14,744 nucleotides of DNA from Dehalococcoidia bacterium. GTDB taxonomy: Bacteria > Chloroflexota > Dehalococcoidia > SM23-28-2. Shown here piece after piece: positions 1 through 6,451 of this stretch (position 1 is the stretch's first letter; each line of letters begins with the position of its first letter). Under the pieces are notes generated by a model. The model was not told the origin of the DNA, did no database searches, and saw only the letters and a program-made list of their open reading frames with translations. The stretch is taken from positions 1-14,744 of the forward strand of contig JALHUG010000167.1 of NCBI GenBank assembly GCA_022866185.1, in the 5' to 3' direction. A program made the position numbers and the translations under genes.

Positions 1-474
1 CGAGAATCGGCGCCCCTCGGCATCAACCTGGCCCGTGTACTCGAGATATGTCTGCAGGCTCTCCGCGTAGTCATCCGGGTAGATGAAGTCGTTGCCTGTG
101 TTGTAGGGCGGGTCGATGTAGATCATCTTGACCTTGCCCAGGTAGGACTTCTGGAGCAGCTTCAACACCTCGAGGCTGTCGCCCTCGATGATCAGGTTCT
201 CCGTCGTGTCGAAGTCCACGCTTTCGTCGCGGGCAGGGAGCAGCGTGCCGACGCTCGGTTGCTGAATCGTCTTGAAGCAGTCCGCCTTGCCGGGCCAGAC
301 CATCCCGTAGCGCTCTCGCCCCGGGTCCACGGTCTCGCCCAGCGCCCGCTTCAGCCGGTCGAAGTCGATCTTGCCGCCCTCGGTGCGCGCCTCGGGGAAG
401 AGGCGCAGCAGCTCCTCCCGCTTGTCAGCGGGGATGTCGTGCGATCGCAGGTCGAACCGTTCGGGTTCGGTCAT
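1..474 (-). CDS. Type III-like adenine-specific DNA methyltransferase (Mod), N-terminal part, cut by window edge
   Basis: This is the first 158 codons of a site-specific DNA methyltransferase; the frame is open to the left edge. The catalytic motif IV, DPPYNTG, sits at residues 121-127, after a short segment reading ENLIIEGDSLEVLKLL (92-107). Having the DPPY motif ahead of where the AdoMet-binding motif would lie is the beta-class order used by type III Mod subunits, which make N6-methyladenine to mark self DNA. The N-terminal part (FDLRSHDIPADKREELL) is the usual lead-in of this family. The ATG overlaps the stop of the upstream DUF262 gene as ATGA, so the two are probably translationally coupled. 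The target-recognition domain is outside the window, so the recognition site and type III versus orphan status cannot be judged. A partner restriction (Res) gene would be expected further left. Confidence 0.9.
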   Translation of the reverse strand, partial: MTEPERFDLRSHDIPADKREELLRLFPEARTEGGKIDFDRLKRALGETVDPGRERYGMVWPGKADCFKTIQQPSVGTLLPARDESVDFDTTENLIIEGDSLEVLKLLQKSYLGKVKMIYIDPPYNTGNDFIYPDDYAESLQTYLEYTGQVDAEGRRFS

Positions 475-2369
475 TTGACGCCTCCGCCGTCGCCGGGGTG
501 CGGCCAGATGCGGACCGCCTGTTTGAAGAGCTTGCGGCCGCGCTCATCGAGGGCGTCTTCATCCCAGCCTTTGCCCTCATCGAGCCGTTTCTTGAAGTAG
601 CGGTTCATCACGAGAAGACTGTTCTCATACATCTTGGGAACCTTGTCGGTGAAGGCGAGATGTCGGTTGTCCAAGTTCGCCGGTAACGTAAGCAGCGTCA
701 GGTTTCCAAGCGTTTGGAGTACCCTGTCGCGCCGGTCCGACTCTGGGCTGGGGGTCTGGACACGCTCTTCGCGAGTCAAGCCCTTCTGCCCGTCGGGAAG
801 CCGCCAATGCTCGATCCACGCCTGCGGAAGCACGTGCTCTACTGTAAGCTTCGAGTTGATCGTCACATCCTCCTGCATCTTGGTGCGTAGGTCCAACTCA
901 AGCCTGCGTAGTATGTACTCCATCCTGCCGTTGGACTTGAGGCGGGGGTAGAGCGGATCGTTGAGCCACGAGTCAAGCAGGCGAGCGTCATTCGGCCAGA
1001 CCGAAGAGTCTGGTTTCTCCTCCAACATGATGCTGCGTAGCCCCTGTGGTGAGAGACTGGATCCATCCTTATTCATCTTCTCGACCCAGTTGACGAACAC
1101 CCGATTATAATTAGCAGCTGTTAGCCCGCAGATCTGCCGCCGGACGAGGTACGACTCAAGGTCGACGAGAATGGCTTCCAGTTCAGATGGATCGAGCTTG
1201 CCGTCAGCGAGCAGCTTGATGACCAAGGGGAAAATGGTCTTGACGTCGAACGTTTGCAGCACCTGCGCAAAACGACCGATCGGTGTGTCGTTGGTTGGGC
1301 TTAAGAGTGTCTGCATATGTGGCGAGTAACGGTCGATCTCGGCTAGTTCCTCACCAGCCGTTCGGTAGCGAGCAGTGGTTTCAGACCACTCCCGATATTC
1401 CCAATATAGGCGCTCCACTTTGACCTCACGCCCCGTCTTGACCTGTAGCAGGTTGTAGAAAAAGAGGTCGACGCGAGGGCGCCTCAAGCGGCCCTGCTTC
1501 TCGTCCTTCTTCCAGAAATCAGTGTCGAAGTGCTGCCAGTATGTGTCGTAGAGGGCATCCAAGGCCTCATTGTTTCTACTCGCCCGCCAAAACAGGTAGT
1601 TGCGTAGCAGGTCAGACGGCAGAAGGGCCTCTCCTCTGGCATTCAGGGTCTCGAAGATGACCTGAGGGTCATCCTGGCCTTCAAGCTCGATGGTGACGAT
1701 CTTGAGGTCCTTCCTGAAAATCTCAAACACCGCCGCGACCCGCTCTTGGATGCCTGGCTGTTTGGCAACCCGGTCCGATACGACTTCCCTACTCACGAGA
1801 TCTGCGAGCTTCTGATGAAAGAACCGATACGCTTGAATCAAGCGAGGCGTGGCACCCGGTGCCTCGGCGGCGCCGCCATCGATGATCGCCTTGAACGGAA
1901 GTTGGTCGTAACGGCTGGGCCAGACCTTGTACTTCTCAATAGCGGCATCCGCCATAATGCCTGAGTTGGTGAGGTAGCTCACAAGCTCAGAGGAGTACTT
2001 CTCCACCCCATTCTTCTCAGCGATGTCCCTGAGCGCGGAGAGGACGACTTGTGCGGTGGTCAGTCGCTGCTGACCGTCGATGATGACGTGGGCGTGGACT
2101 TGGTCACCAAATGTTGGGTGTTGGTCCAAAACGATGGCACCAAGGAAATGCTCGCCCGGAGTTGGAGGAAGCATCGAGTCAGCGTGCGAACCCTTGCCAC
2201 CGCCCAACTCCTCCCACCGCAGACGGTCCGCCACTTTCCGCTCGATGTCTTCCCAGAGTGGCCTCCACTGCTTCTCTAGTGACCAAACATACTGTCTCTG
2301 AAACAGGGGCACCTTGTATTGGTGTTTACTTTCGAATAGCGCGAGGACCGTTCGAACGTGACTCTGCAT
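471..2369 (-). CDS. DUF262 + DUF1524 protein (GmrSD-like restriction nuclease)
   Basis: A 632-residue protein with both hallmarks of the GmrSD architecture. The N-terminal DUF262 domain carries VPLFQRQYVW (residues 20-29) and IDGQQRLTT (97-105); the DGQQR core is the ParB/sulfiredoxin-like nucleotide-binding motif. The C-terminal DUF1524 domain carries EHVLPQ (511-516) and GNLTLL (555-560) followed by conserved N and F..K positions, an HNH-like nuclease signature. Fused proteins of this class (GmrSD, BrxU) cut modified phage DNA with NTP dependence; that activity here is inferred from family. It lies 32 bp after the helicase gene with a GGGGG Shine-Dalgarno in the gap, and its TGA overlaps the start of the methyltransferase gene. 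Its base composition looks less GC-rich than the dnaE2 region, which fits horizontal transfer. Which substrate it cuts cannot be told; with a methyltransferase beside it, it could be a nuclease that spares methylated host DNA. Confidence 0.9.
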   Translation of the reverse strand: MQSHVRTVLALFESKHQYKVPLFQRQYVWSLEKQWRPLWEDIERKVADRLRWEELGGGKGSHADSMLPPTPGEHFLGAIVLDQHPTFGDQVHAHVIIDGQQRLTTAQVVLSALRDIAEKNGVEKYSSELVSYLTNSGIMADAAIEKYKVWPSRYDQLPFKAIIDGGAAEAPGATPRLIQAYRFFHQKLADLVSREVVSDRVAKQPGIQERVAAVFEIFRKDLKIVTIELEGQDDPQVIFETLNARGEALLPSDLLRNYLFWRASRNNEALDALYDTYWQHFDTDFWKKDEKQGRLRRPRVDLFFYNLLQVKTGREVKVERLYWEYREWSETTARYRTAGEELAEIDRYSPHMQTLLSPTNDTPIGRFAQVLQTFDVKTIFPLVIKLLADGKLDPSELEAILVDLESYLVRRQICGLTAANYNRVFVNWVEKMNKDGSSLSPQGLRSIMLEEKPDSSVWPNDARLLDSWLNDPLYPRLKSNGRMEYILRRLELDLRTKMQEDVTINSKLTVEHVLPQAWIEHWRLPDGQKGLTREERVQTPSPESDRRDRVLQTLGNLTLLTLPANLDNRHLAFTDKVPKMYENSLLVMNRYFKKRLDEGKGWDEDALDERGRKLFKQAVRIWPHPGDGGGVK

Positions 2370-2401
2370 TCCTCAACCCCCAGACTGTGAGGGACTGGAG
2401 C

Positions 2402-5302
2402 TCACCTCAGACTCCACCGCAGGGTGAACAGCGTCTCGCGTTCTGTTTGCTGCTGCAGACGGCGGCTGATGTCGTCCAGCAGCGCGTCTTTCTGGCGATC
2501 CACTTCACGCTTAGCTTGGTCGTACGTCTTCCATGCATCGGTGTGCTTGGTTTCGAGCTGGCGGAGCCCCCTCTGGAGCTCCAGCTTGGCGGGAAGGTTG
2601 GGCGCGAGTCGAGCCTCCCTGCGCGTCTCGCGGATCTTCGCGTCCAGGTCATCCAAGTCCGCCTTCAACGAAGTGCGCCGGTCATCCGCCCAGCGGTCAA
2701 GCTTGTCCATCTCGGCTTCGAACCAGGCGCTGTTCTTGCCAGCCAGCCGTTCCAGGATGGCCCGCTGTTCTGCGTCGATCGCGGCGTCGAGGCAGCGACG
2801 AACAGCGTCGTCCGGCACCATCTCCTTCCCGGCCTCGCCGGGAAGATCGAAGAGGCGGCGGCACTGGACGCCATCAACTGCATCGCCTTCATCCGTGACA
2901 CCTGCGAAGAGCAGGTGGTCCTCCGTCTCAAACGCGCTCACGCTGAGCCGCGTGCACGTGAGCCAGCCGCTGCGGCCGACGAGGGGCTCCAGGACGGCGA
3001 TGCTCGCTCCTCGCTCGCCGTAGTCGAAGGTCAGCTCGCACGGATCCAGTTCCATGCCCATGCAGTGACCGAGGATGCGCTGCGCCAGCGGGTGGCCGAT
3101 GCGATAGATGTTGGCGTCCTCGACGCCCTTCCCGAGCCGATATGGCCCGGGATGGATGCGTTCGCCCTCGAACGGGTTCCGCTCTAACAGGAACGAGTGG
3201 TCGTCGGCGTCGAAGCGGGCATAAGGGGCGAGGAAGAAGCGCGTCAGTTGCCACAGCCACTCCTCGAAGCGGCCGAGGTAATCGGCGCTGCTCATACGAA
3301 TCTTCTCGACGACCTCCTGGTCGAAGTTGTTTAGCAACAGCTCGCGGGCCTCACGGCGCTTGTCGTCTATCTCAATCTCAAACTCTTTCTGAAGCTCGTC
3401 GAACTCGAAGGCGATCTGGTACGGCGTACGGCACCGCTGATAGATACCGGCGATCCGCTTCTCGAAGTCCACGCCAGACTCGATCGCGCCGAGCACCTCG
3501 TCGCTGGCGCCGAAGACGCCGTCGAACAAACGGAACTTGTCGCGGAGCAACTCGTACACGCGTTGGTCGGCGGCATTGTTCTTGTTCAGAAAGTTCACCA
3601 CCACGACGTCGAACTCCTGGCCATACCGGTGGCAGCGGCCGATGCGCTGCTCGATGCGTTGCGGGTTCCACGGCAGATCGTAGTTCACCACCAAGTTGCA
3701 GAACTGCAGGTTTATGCCCTCGGCGGCGGCCTCGGTCGCGATCATGATCGCCGCTTCGTCGCGGAAGTACTCGACCAAGGCGGCGCGCTTGTCGGCGGTC
3801 GGCGAGCCGGACATTCGGTCTGTTCCGGCGTGCCGCTCAGCCCAGTGCTGGTATATCTCGCGGGACTTGGGGTCGGTGTTCGAGCCGTTGAAGAGGACGA
3901 CCTTACCGGCGAACTCGGTCCCTTCGAGGATGCGATAGAGGTACTCCTGCGTGCGCCGCGACTCAGTGAAGATGATTGCCTTCTGCTGAAGCGTGGCGGC
4001 GCCGTGCTTCTTCTGTGCCTCAGCGGCCGCTGCGAACCCCTTCCGCAAGGCCGAAAGCAGCACCTCGCCCTTCGAGTTCTTTGCGATGGACTGGGCAAGC
4101 GCTTGGAACTCCCGTAGCGTCGCCACCTCCTGTCGCAGCTCCGCAAGCTGCTCAGGGGTCAGGTTCCCCCCAGCAGCTCTGGGTGATTCCCCGGACTCCG
4201 AGTCTTCGTCGTCTTCGGCCCACTCGTCCTCTAGCTCCGACAGCTCCTCGAAGTTCTCGGCGAGGTCATCCGGGGGTGTCTCCACCACTTCGGAGTCCCG
4301 CGCCGCAACGTCGAGCCTGTCGGCGAGGCCCTCGAGTGTACTGGAAATGGCGTACGTGGACGACGCGAGCAGCTTTCGCAGGATGAGTGTCATCAACTGG
4401 CGTTGACTGGCTGGCAGCGCGTACAGGTTCGGGCGCTGCAAGTAGCCGGACACGAGATCGTACAGACGCTGCTCCTCCGCGGTCGGAACGAACTCCTGCA
4501 CAAGCGCGTGGCGGTTTGTGTACTTGACGTACTCCAGCACCTGCTTCCGGAGGGTGCGCTTGCAGATCGGCTCCAGACGTTCCTTCAGTTCGGCGTAATC
4601 GCCGTCCGTCGTCAGGCGCGCGTACTGGCTCCTGAAGCTCTTGAGGTCGCCGAACGTGTACTCGTCGATGATGCTAACAAGGCCGAACAGCTCAAGAAGT
4701 GAGTTCTGGAGCGGGGTCGCTGTAAGCAATACCTTGTGGAACGGGGCAACGGCTTCCTTGATGGCGGCAGCGACCTTGCTACCCGGTTTGTACACATTCC
4801 GCAGTCGGTGCGCTTCGTCGACCACCACGAGGTTCCAGCTGCTCTGACGGACATACGGTTCCTTCGTTCGCGCAAACTGGAATGAACAGATGATGACCGC
4901 GTCCTGGATGAACGGGTTCAGATTGCCGCGCTTGATCTCCTCGTTGAAGGTGCGGGTTTCGAGGATGGCCGACGGTAGGAAAAACTTGTCAGCGAGTTCC
5001 TGGCTCCATTGCTTCCGGATGTTGGCCGGACAGATCACGAGCAGCCGCTGCTTGCGCTCCGCCCATCGTTGAGCAAGCAGGATTCCCGCTTCGATCGTCT
5101 TGCCGAGACCGACTTCGTCTGCAAGAACGGCACCCTTTGAGAAGGGGGACCGAAAGGCGAATAGCGCCGCTTCGATCTGATGCGGGTTGAGATCAACCTG
5201 GGCATCGGATAATACGCCCGCGAGCTTCTCGACGCTATCGGAAGCGCAGCGCTTCGTCAGTTCGTGAGCGAAGTACTTGGCGTGGAATTCGGTGAGTGTC
5301 AT
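2402..5302 (-). CDS. SNF2-type DEAD/DEAH helicase of a defence operon
   Basis: A 966-residue superfamily 2 ATPase, first gene of the operon. Visible motifs: Walker A DEVGLGKT (62-69), DEAH box (162-165), motif III TATPLQN (194-200), motif V region ATEAAAEGINLQ (522-533) and the arginine-finger motif QRIGRCHRYGQ (552-562). This set is typical of SNF2-like double-stranded DNA translocases and of the DrmD-type helicases of DISARM-like systems. Between the two RecA lobes lies a strongly acidic linker (about 345-372, rich in E and D). The last 140 residues or so are highly charged and heptad-like, consistent with a coiled coil. It may translocate along or remodel DNA for the downstream nuclease and methyltransferase. 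The chosen ATG gives the natural start just before the first helix; only a weak ribosome-binding site is visible. Assignment to the SNF2 class is secure; the exact system is not. Confidence 0.9.
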   Translation of the reverse strand: MTLTEFHAKYFAHELTKRCASDSVEKLAGVLSDAQVDLNPHQIEAALFAFRSPFSKGAVLADEVGLGKTIEAGILLAQRWAERKQRLLVICPANIRKQWSQELADKFFLPSAILETRTFNEEIKRGNLNPFIQDAVIICSFQFARTKEPYVRQSSWNLVVVDEAHRLRNVYKPGSKVAAAIKEAVAPFHKVLLTATPLQNSLLELFGLVSIIDEYTFGDLKSFRSQYARLTTDGDYAELKERLEPICKRTLRKQVLEYVKYTNRHALVQEFVPTAEEQRLYDLVSGYLQRPNLYALPASQRQLMTLILRKLLASSTYAISSTLEGLADRLDVAARDSEVVETPPDDLAENFEELSELEDEWAEDDEDSESGESPRAAGGNLTPEQLAELRQEVATLREFQALAQSIAKNSKGEVLLSALRKGFAAAAEAQKKHGAATLQQKAIIFTESRRTQEYLYRILEGTEFAGKVVLFNGSNTDPKSREIYQHWAERHAGTDRMSGSPTADKRAALVEYFRDEAAIMIATEAAAEGINLQFCNLVVNYDLPWNPQRIEQRIGRCHRYGQEFDVVVVNFLNKNNAADQRVYELLRDKFRLFDGVFGASDEVLGAIESGVDFEKRIAGIYQRCRTPYQIAFEFDELQKEFEIEIDDKRREARELLLNNFDQEVVEKIRMSSADYLGRFEEWLWQLTRFFLAPYARFDADDHSFLLERNPFEGERIHPGPYRLGKGVEDANIYRIGHPLAQRILGHCMGMELDPCELTFDYGERGASIAVLEPLVGRSGWLTCTRLSVSAFETEDHLLFAGVTDEGDAVDGVQCRRLFDLPGEAGKEMVPDDAVRRCLDAAIDAEQRAILERLAGKNSAWFEAEMDKLDRWADDRRTSLKADLDDLDAKIRETRREARLAPNLPAKLELQRGLRQLETKHTDAWKTYDQAKREVDRQKDALLDDISRRLQQQTERETLFTLRWSLR

Positions 5303-5709
5303 CTGCGATCTATGGAAGACAAGAATGGTGCGCTACGTCGGCTGCGGGCGTCTCGGCGCTCCCCGGCTCGGGGCTGCGGCAGACGCAACGCTGCCCTCAG
5401 GCTAGCGAAAGTGCGTGCTTCGGTGGTTGTCACAGGCGCCCAACCCCCTTCGCGTGTATCTGCGCGTTAGCGACACCGCCCGGTAGCCCGATTATACGGC
5501 AAGAGCGACGCTGGCGGTATATGAGGCAGGGGATGGTGGCTGCGGATCAAGGCCTGAGGCTCAGGACGCGAGTCCAGTCACGTCGAGCCTAGGTCCGCCC
5601 GCCCGACTGCGTGCAATGGAGGGTATCGGCCGTTCCGCGATTCTCTGCTCCGTCGGCAGGTGATCACCCCATAGCCCCAAGATGGTGGTTGGGCACAGCC
5701 GATGCGCGC
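5303..5709. other. Gene-poor spacer between the defence operon and the dCMP deaminase gene
   Basis: About 400 bp with no convincing coding frame on either strand. It contains a perfect TATAAT on minus (listed separately) and a 13-bp palindrome, CCTGAGGCTCAGG, at 5553-5565, about 55 bp upstream of that -10. I see no tRNA, no long inverted repeat and no insertion-sequence end. It may mark the boundary of the defence island. Confidence 0.5.
5491..5496 (-). promoter_or_regulatory. Candidate -10 (TATAAT) for the helicase-DUF262-methyltransferase operon
   Basis: A perfect TATAAT on minus. At 17 bp spacing the upstream hexamer is TACCGC, a poor -35, and there is no TGn extension. A start here would leave a leader of about 180 nt before the helicase ATG. 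It is the best promoter-like site in the spacer, but one hexamer alone is weak evidence. Confidence 0.35.
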
Positions 5710-6186
5710 CTAGCTTGCCTGGCGGACGAACTGCCGCAAGGCTAGCTCCGAGTCGAGCACAAGCGCCTGATAGGCCTCTTCCAAGAGTCCTTCGTAGGCG
5801 TCCTTGGCTTCATAGACGATCTCCTTGATTCCTGCTTGGACGGCCTCCTTCAGGCAGGAGAAGCAAGGGCGAACTGTGGTGTACAAAACTCCGCCATCGG
5901 TTGCGTTGCCGTGTCTGGCAGCCAGGAGTATGGCATTGGCTTCAGCGTGAACGCAGATGCATGTATCGTAGCCTTGGCCGGGTTCAACGTCTGATGTGCA
6001 GCGAGGGCAGCCGCCCTCAAAGCAATTCTTCACCCCCATAGGCGTGCCGTTGTAGCCAGTGCTGATGATGTTCCTCTGCTTCACTATGAGCGCTCCAACC
6101 TTCCTTCGCAGACAATTGGAGCGGGTTGAGGCATCCTCCGCTATCTTCATGAAGTATTCATCCCACGAAGGGCGGTAGTCGGTCAT
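5710..6186 (-). CDS. Deoxycytidylate (dCMP) deaminase
   Basis: A 158-residue zinc-dependent deaminase that converts dCMP to dUMP, feeding thymidylate synthesis. The zinc and catalytic motifs are complete: HAE (H80, E82 as proton shuttle) and PCxxC (P107, C108, C111). The start region MTDYRPSWDEYFMKIA, the NGTPMG loop (46-51) and the cysteine-rich insert (C55, C60, C63) are typical of the dCMP deaminase/ComEB branch rather than cytidine or tRNA deaminases. An upstream in-frame ATG at 6243 would add 19 residues, but it lies only 3 bp past the -10, upstream of the predicted transcription start. The ATG at 6186 has a clear GGAG eight bases upstream and gives normal family length, so I use it. The gene is probably monocistronic. 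Confidence 0.93.
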   Translation of the reverse strand: MTDYRPSWDEYFMKIAEDASTRSNCLRRKVGALIVKQRNIISTGYNGTPMGVKNCFEGGCPRCTSDVEPGQGYDTCICVHAEANAILLAARHGNATDGGVLYTTVRPCFSCLKEAVQAGIKEIVYEAKDAYEGLLEEAYQALVLDSELALRQFVRQAS

Positions 6187-6194
6187 ACCCTCTT

Positions 6195-6198
6195 CTCC
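6195..6198 (-). promoter_or_regulatory. Ribosome-binding site that fixes the dCMP deaminase start
   Basis: GGAG (within GGAGAAGAGGGT) eight bases before the ATG at 6186. It decides for this start over the in-frame ATG at 6243. Confidence 0.7.
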
Positions 6199-6245
6199 GT
6201 AGCCGTAGTTGCCGAGGCTCTGGGCCCGACCTGGCTCTTTCAAGC

Positions 6246-6251
6246 ATTATA
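6246..6251 (-). promoter_or_regulatory. Candidate -10 (TATAAT) of the dCMP deaminase gene
   Basis: A perfect TATAAT on minus, 59 bp upstream of the chosen ATG; transcription would begin near 6239. The 17-bp-spaced hexamer is CCCAGT, a poor -35. The position fits a short leader holding the GGAG site. Confidence 0.5.
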
Positions 6252-6289
6252 GAACAGTCTGTGGAACCACTGGGTCCTGGACGTTCCTC

Positions 6290-6379
6290 TCACTCGCCGC
6301 CAGCGCCAAGGAAACGGGCAACGCCCGGGCGCTGAAACATCTCCCAGATGCGCTCGCGGATCTCCTGTTTCGTTTGCAC
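6290..6379 (-). pseudogene. N-terminal remnant of a 5-formyltetrahydrofolate cyclo-ligase-like gene
   Basis: A 29-codon frame starting at GTG. It reads VQTKQEIRERIWEMFQ, then GVARFLGAGGE and a TGA. From memory this resembles the start of 5-formyltetrahydrofolate cyclo-ligase-like (MTHFS-like) proteins, which open with KQEIRERIW and continue GVARFP followed by an RIPNF motif. Here the similarity ends straight after GVARF; the next 40 or so codons in any frame do not continue the family. A TATCAT hexamer at 6386-6391 sits where a -10 would produce a leaderless GTG transcript. I read it as a decayed or deletion-truncated gene; a genuine 29-residue peptide is possible but less likely. The family call rests on about 15 residues and could be chance. 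Confidence 0.45.
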
Positions 6380-6451
6380 AACGCCATGATAGCACCCCAG
6401 ATCGGCCAGGCAGTCGACCCCGAGACCTGAGACGGCGGCGCAGGGGTGGAC

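Noticed and set aside
2111..3187. Plus-strand open frame of 358 codons across the helicase/DUF262 junction
   Set aside because: It spans the ends of two real minus-strand genes and their ribosome-binding site; composition is that of an antisense shadow.
5471..5545. Possible tRNA in the spacer
   Set aside because: No TTCGA/TTCAA T-loop, acceptor pairing or CCA end could be found.
5264..5592. Plus-strand frames in the spacer before the dCMP deaminase gene
   Set aside because: No ribosome-binding site, R- and A-rich composition and no domain; I treat the spacer as non-coding.
6187..6243. Longer dCMP deaminase start at 6243
   Set aside because: It would begin only 3 bp past the TATAAT -10, before the expected transcript start, and lacks a ribosome-binding site; the start at 6186 has GGAG and family length.
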